NCBI GenBank assembly: GCA_008107755.1
Contig: VIRH01000124.1
Span: 62,001-126,000 of the forward strand
DNA: 64,000 nucleotides
Origin: Rhodobacterales bacterium
GTDB taxonomy: Bacteria; Pseudomonadota; Alphaproteobacteria; Rhizobiales; Stappiaceae
Reading direction: 5' to 3'
Made by a program: the position numbers and the translations under genes. This document shows positions 56,646 through 63,429 of the stretch, one piece after another; position 1 is the first letter of the stretch; each line of letters starts with the position of its first letter. The notes beneath the pieces are model-generated. The model saw only the letters and a list, made by a program, of their open reading frames with translations, was not told where the DNA came from and ran no database searches.

Positions 56646-58052
56646 TCAGAACGGGAACGGCCGTGTCGCAAACTCCGGCTCCATCGCGGGAGTGTTGCGC
56701 AGGCCTCGCTCAACGACACCGGTGAAGAGACGTGATTTGCCGAATTTCGGTTCCCAGCTGCACAAATCCGGCGAAAGCAACTTGATGCAGGGGACACGAA
56801 GATCGTGCCGTGTCGCATCGAACTCCCAAATCTCGATCCCACGTGTCTCGAACGCGTCCAGAAGGTTGCCGAAGGAATGGGAAGTCCGCTCGACTTGACT
56901 GCTTGTGTCGATGGAAGTGACCGACGACAAGGGGAGATCTTCCAGGATCGATTGCGTGCGGGCGTAGCGCAATTGACGCGGCAACTGATCGCCGCCTTTG
57001 TCCCGTCTCTCATGCCGAGGATATGCCTTGTCCATGAGGTCGAGAGCGTTTTCGGACTGAAGCAACTCCTGAATCGCGCTTTCGCAGGCTTTCGCGAGCG
57101 TCCAGTCGGCTGCTGAACCAAAGGCTGCGTTGAAACCATGCCCGTCATGGGAGATGGCGCACGCGACATGCACCGGCAGATCGGTATCGACGATGTAAAA
57201 GCCTCTTTTCCGCGGGGAAACGTCGAGATAGGCCAGCATTTCGGTGGGGAGCAAGTCCGCGAGCAGGCCGTCCCCGATCTCCGTTATCCCCAGGCGGTTG
57301 TACCAAAACTGCGCGACAGCATCGCGTTCGACCAATTCGAGCGCGGCCCGCTCCCGGGCGCCTTCAAGCGTCCTCCACACCGCACAGCCGACAGTCGAGG
57401 CCACAGGGGGCACATTTTCGCCGCCCGGGGTATCGCAATCAAAGAGCACGCAGTAAGCGGGCAACTGTGCTACCTCCCTCGTAGTGACATTCGTGATGGA
57501 AACGCGCGGCAAGTGGGTAGCGCTCCAGATATCCTGCGTTCCCACCCTCTGATCACCGTCTTTCGCAGGCCTGCCAGAAAGCAAGTTTTCCTGCGAGACG
57601 CTGTACCCAAGAAGCGGACCAGCCCCAACCTGTGATTGCCGAGGATCATAAGTAGAGATACGAAGATCTCGGTCAGGTTGCGGAAAAAGACTCATTCTTT
57701 CCGTTAGCTCGCCGACACAACCAAGAGCTGCGTCCGCAGCCGTTCGCCCCTGCCCGCCAGCTGGAACCTTGGAGGGCACCGTGTCGTTTCCACCTTTTCG
57801 TTTCCGGTGATGCGTCAGAAGTGCCGTACAGAACGCGACGGGACATGTATCCCGTCGCTCATAGGGAACGAGCCTGACATCAAAGGCTGCGAGCATCGGC
57901 AAGAAAAGTCCGAGTGATTCGTTACAGCGCATACGCAGCTGCTCCCCACTGCTATCTCGCTCCTCCACAACCAATCCAACACGTATCAAGTCCGCGCAGA
58001 TCGACGAACGTAACGTGTCCCGGGCAACTAAATCACTCGACGCCTGCGACAT
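56646..58052 (-). CDS. YcaO-domain protein, azoline-forming (TOMM/SagD) type
   Basis: ATP-dependent YcaO enzymes activate backbone amides; in TOMM pathways they cyclise Cys/Ser/Thr to azolines. With ATG 58052 the protein is 468 aa (ATG 58067 also possible). ATP/metal-site blocks are in order: AGGQGRTAADAALGCVGELTER (residues about 98-119, read in parts), ERAALELVERDAVAQFWYN (235-253) and FGSAADWTLAKACESAIQELLQ (about 311-332). The C-terminal ends RPFPF, like the PxPxP tail of TOMM cyclodehydratases but one Pro short. No E1-like partner, dehydrogenase or TfuA gene is nearby. Divergent from two NHLP-like peptide genes, its likely substrates. Confidence 0.88.
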   Translation of the reverse strand: MSQASSDLVARDTLRSSICADLIRVGLVVEERDSSGEQLRMRCNESLGLFLPMLAAFDVRLVPYERRDTCPVAFCTALLTHHRKRKGGNDTVPSKVPAGGQGRTAADAALGCVGELTERMSLFPQPDRDLRISTYDPRQSQVGAGPLLGYSVSQENLLSGRPAKDGDQRVGTQDIWSATHLPRVSITNVTTREVAQLPAYCVLFDCDTPGGENVPPVASTVGCAVWRTLEGARERAALELVERDAVAQFWYNRLGITEIGDGLLADLLPTEMLAYLDVSPRKRGFYIVDTDLPVHVACAISHDGHGFNAAFGSAADWTLAKACESAIQELLQSENALDLMDKAYPRHERRDKGGDQLPRQLRYARTQSILEDLPLSSVTSIDTSSQVERTSHSFGNLLDAFETRGIEIWEFDATRHDLRVPCIKLLSPDLCSWEPKFGKSRLFTGVVERGLRNTPAMEPEFATRPFPF

Positions 58053-58183
58053 CCCCACCACTTTCATGCAACCGGACACCACCTGCCCACACCCATGAAT
58101 TGCACATCCTGCATAAAGCAACGTAGCACATTGAAATAATTTCTGAGCCCGAATTAATGTTCTCATGAAAGCGGTCAAGAACA

Positions 58184-58214
58184 AGTAAATGAAAAGAAAA
58201 TGACTTCATTTACT
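58184..58214. promoter_or_regulatory. 10-bp inverted repeat in the ycaO/peptide divergent promoter region
   Basis: AGTAAATGAA (58184-58193) and its exact complement TTCATTTACT (58205-58214), with an 11-base spacer. Placed between ycaO (start 58052) and peptide gene 1 (start 58298), it is suited to be an operator acting on both. AT-rich arms without a T-run make a terminator unlikely. Confidence 0.5.
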
Positions 58215-58297
58215 CAACTTGCCTCTTTTCAGAAACGCCGAGTGCCATCCCATCACGAGGCAGATTATCGACAATCATTATCTTATGGAGGCTCGAA

Positions 58298-58588
58298 ATG
58301 AACATCAAATCGACTTTGAATGCGGAACATGAGATCGGGGTACAGCTTGGTGCGATCATTCAGGACGAGCGCAGCCGTGCGAAGCTGATCGAAAATCCGG
58401 CGGAAGTGCTGTCGGAAATCGGCCTCAGCGCAGACGTGACCCTGCTCGCCGACAAGGCTGACCTGGTTCACCTCCTCATTCCTGCCGAGATCGATGCCGC
58501 ACGCGTTGCTGCCGATGACGAAGCTTATTTCGAAGACCTCGGCAAGGCCGCCCTGGGCACCTGCTACTACGACGATCTGCCTGAATAA
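58298..58588 (+). CDS. NHLP-like RiPP precursor candidate 1
   Basis: A 96 aa acidic protein. Residues about 15-65 resemble the nitrile-hydratase-type leader (NHLP): LGAIIQDERSRAKLIENPAEVLSEIGL, then VHLLIPAEI (read as separate blocks). The C-terminal part reads YFEDLGKAALG followed by TCYYDDLPE; Cys89 is the only cysteine and follows Thr88, both possible heterocyclisation sites. GGAGG stands before ATG 58298, so expression is expected to be strong. It is followed by a hairpin and candidate 2. Precursor status is inferred from similarity to NHLP and from the adjacent ycaO; an independent stress or nitrile-hydratase-like role cannot be excluded. Confidence 0.72.
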   Translation: MNIKSTLNAEHEIGVQLGAIIQDERSRAKLIENPAEVLSEIGLSADVTLLADKADLVHLLIPAEIDAARVAADDEAYFEDLGKAALGTCYYDDLPE

Positions 58589-58620
58589 TTCTGCCGTTTG
58601 CGGCCCCCAAAAGGGCTCGG

Positions 58621-58658
58621 GCACCCGTCTCCCGTTCGCGAAAACCGGGGACGGGTGC
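58621..58658 (+). promoter_or_regulatory. Strong hairpin between the two peptide genes
   Basis: GCACCCGT / ACGGGTGC (8 bp) encloses CCCG / CGGG with a small internal loop. No T-run follows. It could stop decay or set the ratio of the two peptide messages. Confidence 0.6.
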
Positions 58659-58677
58659 GTCGCAGAGAGAGGATCAC

Positions 58678-58959
58678 ATGGCACGCTTTCCGTACTATCC
58701 CAAGAATGTAGCCGCTCTCGGACGCCTGATTGCGCGTGCGCGCCTGGATGAGGCGTTCGCACAGCAATTGCGCAATGATCCGAAGAAGGTTCTCAAGGCT
58801 GCGGGTCTGCCGGATCAAACCATCGAACTTATCGATTTCAGGATCGTGGATGCCAGGCTCGCTCCCGACGCACGCGTACTCCCCTATCGCCTGAATTCCA
58901 GGAAGCTAAGTGAGGGCGATGCGGATTATGTTTCAGGCGTCGCCAGGCTGCTGTGTTGA
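58678..58959 (+). CDS. NHLP-like RiPP precursor candidate 2
   Basis: A 93 aa basic protein with the NHLP pattern: LDEAFAQQLRNDPKKVLKAAGL (residues 23-44), IVDARLAPDARVLPY, like the end of nitrile hydratase alpha subunit, then KLSEGDADYVSGVARLLC. The last residue, Cys93, is the only cysteine. In NHLP precursors an LSDEELxxVxGG-like element marks the leader end; here LSEGDADYVSG may be its remnant, leaving a very short core. AGAGAGG lies before ATG 58678. The stop is 9 bp from the stop of the converging regulator gene. Confidence 0.7.
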   Translation: MARFPYYPKNVAALGRLIARARLDEAFAQQLRNDPKKVLKAAGLPDQTIELIDFRIVDARLAPDARVLPYRLNSRKLSEGDADYVSGVARLLC

Positions 58960-58968
58960 GTTGCGCTC

Positions 58969-60957
58969 TCAGCCGGCCCGATTGAAGAGCATCTGCTGCA
59001 CCAGCTGTGCCCCCCTGTCAAAATTCGCGCGCACGCGGCGGTCCTGAAAGAAGTTGATCTTCTGCCGCCACTGCTCCGGTTCCATCTCAAGCACCTGATG
59101 CGAATTGACAAGCTGGTTGCGCTTTTCGCCGAAGTTTCTGAGTGTCGCGGCCGCTTCCTTCTCGCGGCCGGAACAGACCAGCGCTGCGACGCGGGTCGTC
59201 AGACAACCAAGACTGACTCCTGTACCGCGTTCGATCTGCACGATTGCGTTTTCATAGTCGCCAGCGGCGAAGTAGATGTTTGCCAGGTACTCATAGAATA
59301 CGCGCGGCACGAATGCGAACAGACGAAACGCGCGCGACGCCGTCTCACGCGCCTCATGCACATCCCCTGACAGCGCAAGCCCCTCGGCCACGGACATCAG
59401 GTTTGCCGGGTCGGCTGAACTCAGCCTGCCCGCATTCTGAAACGCGCGCCTTGCCTCTTCCGGCATGCTGGAGAGGATCAGTGACCAGCCGTAGACGCGC
59501 TGGTTCACCGCCTGCCATGGGTCGAGAACGATTGCCCGCTCGGCAACATTCAAAAGGCCGTTGATGCCGTTCGACGGCGATTTGTCATGATCCAGGAAGT
59601 GCAGCTCCCGCTTCATGATGATTGACGCCTTGCCGGCATAGGTCATGGAAAAAGACGGGTGCGTCCGTTCCAGCTCGTCGAGGATCTGCATCGCCTTTCT
59701 GTCCGACTGGGGCGTGAAATCCCAAAGCAACGCGTCCGCCTGACACCAGCGCGCAAACACCGCCGTCTTGGCCGGGTTTCTAAGCCGATCGGTTGCGAAC
59801 ACATGAATGCGGCTGACAATCTGGCTTGCGGCCGTTTCGACGTCATCCCAAAGTCTCAGATCGACGATTTCATTAAAAACGATCTGACCGTTGGTCCTGT
59901 CCTCGAACTGGACCACGATTTTTCCCGATCGCTCATCATGACGGAAGCGCAGCATATAGCTTCCGAGTTCATGCCCCTCGAGGAGCGTCGCCCTCGGCAT
60001 GTTTTCATCGCCGAAATACTCGGCCTCGTAAAGGTCGAAGGACCGGAAGGACGACAGGCCCGACACGATCTCCTCGCGCAGCTGAACAGCATCCTGCAGC
60101 CCCTGCCGGAAGAGAGAAGACGAAACGATTGAAATTTCGGGCAGCCGGATCACATCGTCCTGAAGCGTTGCCAGAAAACCGGTCGGCGTCAGATCCCCTT
60201 GCGTGCGAGCGGTAAAGGACTCCCGCCCCTGCGTTTCGTCCGTTTCCAAAAGCTTCCGGGTTTCCGCATCCGGCTCCGCATCCAGATGAAGGCGCATCTC
60301 GCGTTCACAGGTCTTGTATTGCTGGAGCGCTCGATCTCCTTGTCCGAGCCTCATGTAAAGGCGGATCAGCAACCTGTGCGCCGTTTCGTGCGCTGGATCT
60401 ATCTTCAGAAGAAACCTTGCGCCTGCCTCTATCTGAACACCGCCGTCGTCGGTCTGGATCTGGTTGAGGTGTCGGAGCGCAGCTGTGGTTACCTCGGACC
60501 GCACGCGCTCTCTTTCCACCATCAGCCAGTCGGAGAGTTCCGAATCGAGGTCCTCGTAACCAGCCATGAAATCGCCGCGCCATAGCTCCTCTGCTTCGGC
60601 GAAGTCTTCCGCGAAGCCGCGCTCCAGAAGCGACAGAATATGGAAAAGATCCGATGTAAAAACGGCAGGATCGAGCTGTGCGTGACCGCTCGACGTCAGT
60701 GTCACGTCGAAACCGGCCTCCTGCTCGGCCGTTTTCAGCTGCCTCAGCGCCTGGCGCAGCGACTGCATTGCCTTTTGTCGTTCGGCGCCGCTCCACAGGA
60801 GATCGGCAAGAGCTTCACGTGGCGCGCTCATGCCTGGCATGCGGCACAGATAGCCCATGATCGCCAGGGCTTTCCGGGTTTTAACGGACACGGGGTCGCG
60901 ATCATTGCCCAGAAGCAATGGTCTGCCGACACAAGCAAAGCAGGATGCGTTTGCCAT
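58969..60957 (-). CDS. SARP-like regulator: winged helix, BTAD and C-terminal TPR-like region
   Basis: A 662 aa regulator. Residues 1-90 form an OmpR-like winged helix (VKTRKALAIMGYLC, REALADLLWSGAERQKAMQSLRQAL). Residues about 95-240 are the bacterial transcriptional activator domain (ELWRGDFMAGYEDLDSELSDWL, then HETAHRLLIRLYMRLGQGDRALQQY). A middle domain of about 150 residues follows (FRSFDLYEAEYFG, LRFRHDERSGKIVVQFEDR), then helical repeats of TPR type up to the C-terminus. In actinomycetes SARPs switch on natural-product clusters; here it is the only regulator at the locus. GGGGAATTG precedes ATG 60957. Target genes are inferred. Confidence 0.85.
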   Translation of the reverse strand: MANASCFACVGRPLLLGNDRDPVSVKTRKALAIMGYLCRMPGMSAPREALADLLWSGAERQKAMQSLRQALRQLKTAEQEAGFDVTLTSSGHAQLDPAVFTSDLFHILSLLERGFAEDFAEAEELWRGDFMAGYEDLDSELSDWLMVERERVRSEVTTAALRHLNQIQTDDGGVQIEAGARFLLKIDPAHETAHRLLIRLYMRLGQGDRALQQYKTCEREMRLHLDAEPDAETRKLLETDETQGRESFTARTQGDLTPTGFLATLQDDVIRLPEISIVSSSLFRQGLQDAVQLREEIVSGLSSFRSFDLYEAEYFGDENMPRATLLEGHELGSYMLRFRHDERSGKIVVQFEDRTNGQIVFNEIVDLRLWDDVETAASQIVSRIHVFATDRLRNPAKTAVFARWCQADALLWDFTPQSDRKAMQILDELERTHPSFSMTYAGKASIIMKRELHFLDHDKSPSNGINGLLNVAERAIVLDPWQAVNQRVYGWSLILSSMPEEARRAFQNAGRLSSADPANLMSVAEGLALSGDVHEARETASRAFRLFAFVPRVFYEYLANIYFAAGDYENAIVQIERGTGVSLGCLTTRVAALVCSGREKEAAATLRNFGEKRNQLVNSHQVLEMEPEQWRQKINFFQDRRVRANFDRGAQLVQQMLFNRAG

Positions 60958-61038
60958 CAATTCCCCGTATTTCAGTCGCAACCTTGATGACGTGCGGGTT
61001 GCGGGCAAGAATTCCAAGTTCAGACGTTAAACATAGTT

Positions 61039-61057
61039 TATCACGCTCGTATCACGC
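61039..61057. promoter_or_regulatory. Direct repeat with 11-bp period upstream of the SARP-like gene
   Basis: TATCACGC occurs at 61039-61046 and again at 61050-61057. SARP proteins bind heptamer direct repeats with 11-bp (or 22-bp) period. A TATAGT that could be a -10 box for the 85 aa gene is at 61073-61078. The region lies between the divergent regulator and the 85 aa gene. Confidence 0.42.
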
Positions 61058-61135
61058 CGCAACAGCATGCTTTATAGTGGATGGTCACAGCAGCCAGGCT
61101 GCATTCGGCGAAACTAATACCGGTGGGTGAGTATT

Positions 61136-61393
61136 ATGTCTAAAAACGTTGACAAACCGGACCTTGCGGACAGCGATCGGGAGCCGGCCGTGGAAGCGAT
61201 CAAACGTATGATCCGCTACACGAAAAAGGAAGCGGACAAGGACGGTCGCACGTTCTGTTCCTACTGCCTCGACATGGCTCTACAATCTCTCGATGACGGA
61301 TCGGAAGATCTGGATACGCTGCTTAAAACCAAGATCACACCGCTGATGGTCGGCCAGCAGAAATCGGGTTCGGGCAAAAACGACACGTTCTGA
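61136..61393 (+). CDS. Small CxxC protein of unknown function at the RiPP locus
   Basis: An 85 aa highly charged protein, unrecognised. Main features: an acidic N-terminus (KPDLADSDREPAVE), a helix IKRMIRYTKKEADKDG, then TFCSYCLDMALQSL with a CxxC pair, and a Lys/Ser/Gly tail. No signal or membrane segment. ATG 61136 has GTGAG upstream; a GTG at 61127 is in frame too. It is divergent from the SARP-like gene. It might be an accessory protein or a third peptide substrate, but nothing proves it belongs to the locus. Confidence 0.6.
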   Translation: MSKNVDKPDLADSDREPAVEAIKRMIRYTKKEADKDGRTFCSYCLDMALQSLDDGSEDLDTLLKTKITPLMVGQQKSGSGKNDTF

Positions 61394-61772
61394 AAAGCGG
61401 ACGCAAACCTGTCAATATCGGGCTGACAGGCCGTCCCATTCAGTCGTGCTGCGAAGCACGAAGTTATCTTCTGTGGAAACCTCAAGGGGGTGGATACTCA
61501 TCGCAGCGTCCGCCCCTTGTCGTTTTCCTGCTGCGGTTGGGAACGAGGCTGAAGTCAATTTTCGCCCCACGCACCTGGGCAGGCAGGGAGCCGTGGCGTC
61601 AGGCGAAATTCCGCCTTAACTACCAAACGCCCTCCACTCGGGCCAAGACGCCAACCTGCCTTGACAGAAAGCCGATTTCTCAGCCGACATGAGAACAGAC
61701 AGACGCGCCGACGACACTTCTTCACGGATCGTGCAGGAAGGTGCGTATTTCAAAACAAGGCTTGAAGGAAAA
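61394..61772. other. Non-coding stretch with two hairpins before tRNA-Arg
   Basis: 379 bases without a supported gene. Two hairpins follow the 85 aa gene: CCTGTCA / TGACAGG (61408-61430) and TCGTGCT-gcga-AGCACGA (61444-61461). Neither is followed by a T-run. They may be the 3' end of that transcript. Confidence 0.55.
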
Positions 61773-61849
61773 TGGCGACCCCGACAGGATTCGAACCTGT
61801 GACCATTCGCTTAGAAGGCGAGTGCTCTATCCAGCTGAGCTACGGGGCC
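61773..61849 (-). tRNA. tRNA-Arg (TCT)
   Basis: On the minus strand acceptor GGCCCCG / CGGGGTC pairs (one G-T), discriminator G, CCA encoded. The anticodon loop CTTCTAA contains TCT (complement of 61813-61815). T-arm GGTTCGAATCC is standard. Confidence 0.97.
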
Positions 61850-61981
61850 TTTGCCGAAGAACCGACTAAATCCGGTATCCACGTCTTAATGCGTCACACA
61901 CCGCCCGGCTGTCGATGATGTAAAGGCGGTTTCAACAGACAATTGCCGACGGACGACCAGGTCGACCACCTGAAATCAGCC

Positions 61982-62287
61982 TCAGTGCGTCCAGGGAGCA
62001 ACCCGGTTGAAGCGAAAGTTGTCGGCATAGGCGGAACCGCGCACGACACGGTCCCTCGATTTTTCGATACGATGCGGAATACTGTGCCGCTTGGCGTAGG
62101 CGACAGCTTCTTCCTGCGTGTCGAAATAAAGCCTCACCTGCTGCTTCATGTCCGAAGAAGAGGTGTAGCCCATCAAGGGTTCCACAGATTTGGCCACCTC
62201 AGGCTCGAAATCGAGAACCCAGCGATGGGTTTTTGCCTTGCCCGATTGCATGGCGGTCTTTGCCGGACGGTATATGCGCGCAACCAT
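61982..62287 (-). CDS. NADH dehydrogenase accessory subunit, NDUFS4-like (ETC complex I subunit)
   Basis: A 101 aa homologue of the mitochondrial complex I subunit NDUFS4. It has MVARIYRPAKTAMQSGKAKT, WVLDFEPEVAKSVEPLMGY, RLYFDTQEEAVAYAKRH and DNFRFNRVAPWTH, all typical of the family. ATG 62287 is chosen; the frame extends ten residues further without conservation. It stabilises the NADH-binding arm of alphaproteobacterial complex I. It lies directly beyond tRNA-Arg, an arrangement common in Hyphomicrobiales. Confidence 0.92.
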   Translation of the reverse strand: MVARIYRPAKTAMQSGKAKTHRWVLDFEPEVAKSVEPLMGYTSSSDMKQQVRLYFDTQEEAVAYAKRHSIPHRIEKSRDRVVRGSAYADNFRFNRVAPWTH

Positions 62288-62650
62288 GTGCCTATGATCC
62301 TCAGATCGGTTCTGCAAGTGTGTGATCGGTTACCCAGCTTTTTCCCGCCTTTTCGGACGAAGTCAACAGCCATCTTGGCAAATAGCCTTCGAACCCGCTG
62401 CAATCCGCGACCGTAAAGCATTCGCCAACCCTTTATCAGAGGCGCGCTAAAGTATGCGTTAACAGTGATCGGCGAATCTCGTGCTCAGCACGCCAAGAAC
62501 ACATGACACGACTTTGCAACCTGTGCTAAAAATATCGTCAAAATTACCGGGCAAGTGCGTCTAGTCGGACGCATTTCGTCACGGCAATGAGAAAGCCTGT
62601 TCGACGGAATTCATGCTCCGACGAAAGGCAAGAACAGTCAGGCGAAGTGA
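62288..62650. other. Intergenic region between the NDUFS4-like gene and the 81 aa gene
   Basis: 363 bases, no supported gene. It contains the two divergent promoters and one hairpin (AAGTGCGTC / GACGCATTT, 62553-62576) about 75 bases before the 81 aa gene. Confidence 0.55.
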
Positions 62651-62896
62651 ATGCAGCAGTTTTTTCACAGAGGTCCGAGCACCTACGTTCCTGAACATGT
62701 GCAGCCGAGCGCAAGCGAGAGCGGACCGAACCGTATCAAGCTGAAGGCATCGATCGATGCGGCGAACCTGACTGACATGTGGGACATGATCCTCACGCTC
62801 GACTACGGGGTCTCTGATGTCAAAGACCTCTCGTTCGAAAAACGCGATGAATTTCTCAATGTCATGTCTCTGCTTCTGAAAGCGTTCGATAAGTAA
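62651..62896 (+). CDS. Small hypothetical protein
   Basis: An 81 aa soluble protein that I do not recognise. The N-terminal 30 residues look disordered (YVPEHVQPSASESGPN); the rest is likely structured: IKLKASIDAANLTDMWDMIL and EKRDEFLNVMSLLLKAFDK. The start ATG 62651 follows GGCGAAG. The next gene begins 23 bp downstream, so the two may be expressed together. Confidence 0.6.
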   Translation: MQQFFHRGPSTYVPEHVQPSASESGPNRIKLKASIDAANLTDMWDMILTLDYGVSDVKDLSFEKRDEFLNVMSLLLKAFDK

Positions 62897-62919
62897 TCTC
62901 CGAGATTGGGCAATCCGAC

Positions 62920-63429
62920 GTGCTAAACCGTCCTGATACAGTATTCAGCGAAATCGGTACGCAGGCCATCGAACAGGGCCTCGCGGACCCGAAGCTTTCC
63001 GCGTTCTACGACCACGTCATGTCGATTGACTGCGATGACAACCCGCAGCAGCACCTGAAACCCTTTCTGCCGCACCTGAGCCTGTGTTCCGACCGCATGT
63101 TCAACACCGCCCCTCCCCCGATTTTCTATGTCGGTCAGGACAGCTGTCAGAGGTACCTCTTCGGCGACGACTGGGCGTCTCCGGAGCAGCCGTCTTCAGC
63201 GTTGCGGACACCGGATCCCGAACTTGAGCTCGCGTCTGCCGAGGGCTACCGCAATGCGCTCAACGGCCAGCCCTATTACGGCTATGCCAGGGCAAGCGTC
63301 TCGGTGAACGGGATCTCCTACGAAGTCGCATTCGAGCGGCTGATCATGGCGGTGCGGCCGACCCTGCAGTCCCAGAAGCGCTTTTGCGCCTTCTTCGGCG
63401 TCATTCAGGATCTTCATCGCAAGTTCTGA
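62920..63429 (+). CDS. PAS-like protein of unknown function
   Basis: A 169 aa protein. The middle part, with FLPHLSLCSDRMFNTAPPPIFYVG, QDSCQRYLFGDDW and later YEVAFERLIMAVRP (read in parts), resembles alphaproteobacterial PAS-like sensory domains in its strand pattern and the xGxDSxxxxxFGxDW block. No output domain follows. It begins with GTG 62920 (weak ribosome site); ATG 63019 is an alternative but would cut the N-terminal helix. Its 3' end overlaps the converging gene by 29 bp. Confidence 0.6.
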   Translation: MLNRPDTVFSEIGTQAIEQGLADPKLSAFYDHVMSIDCDDNPQQHLKPFLPHLSLCSDRMFNTAPPPIFYVGQDSCQRYLFGDDWASPEQPSSALRTPDPELELASAEGYRNALNGQPYYGYARASVSVNGISYEVAFERLIMAVRPTLQSQKRFCAFFGVIQDLHRKF

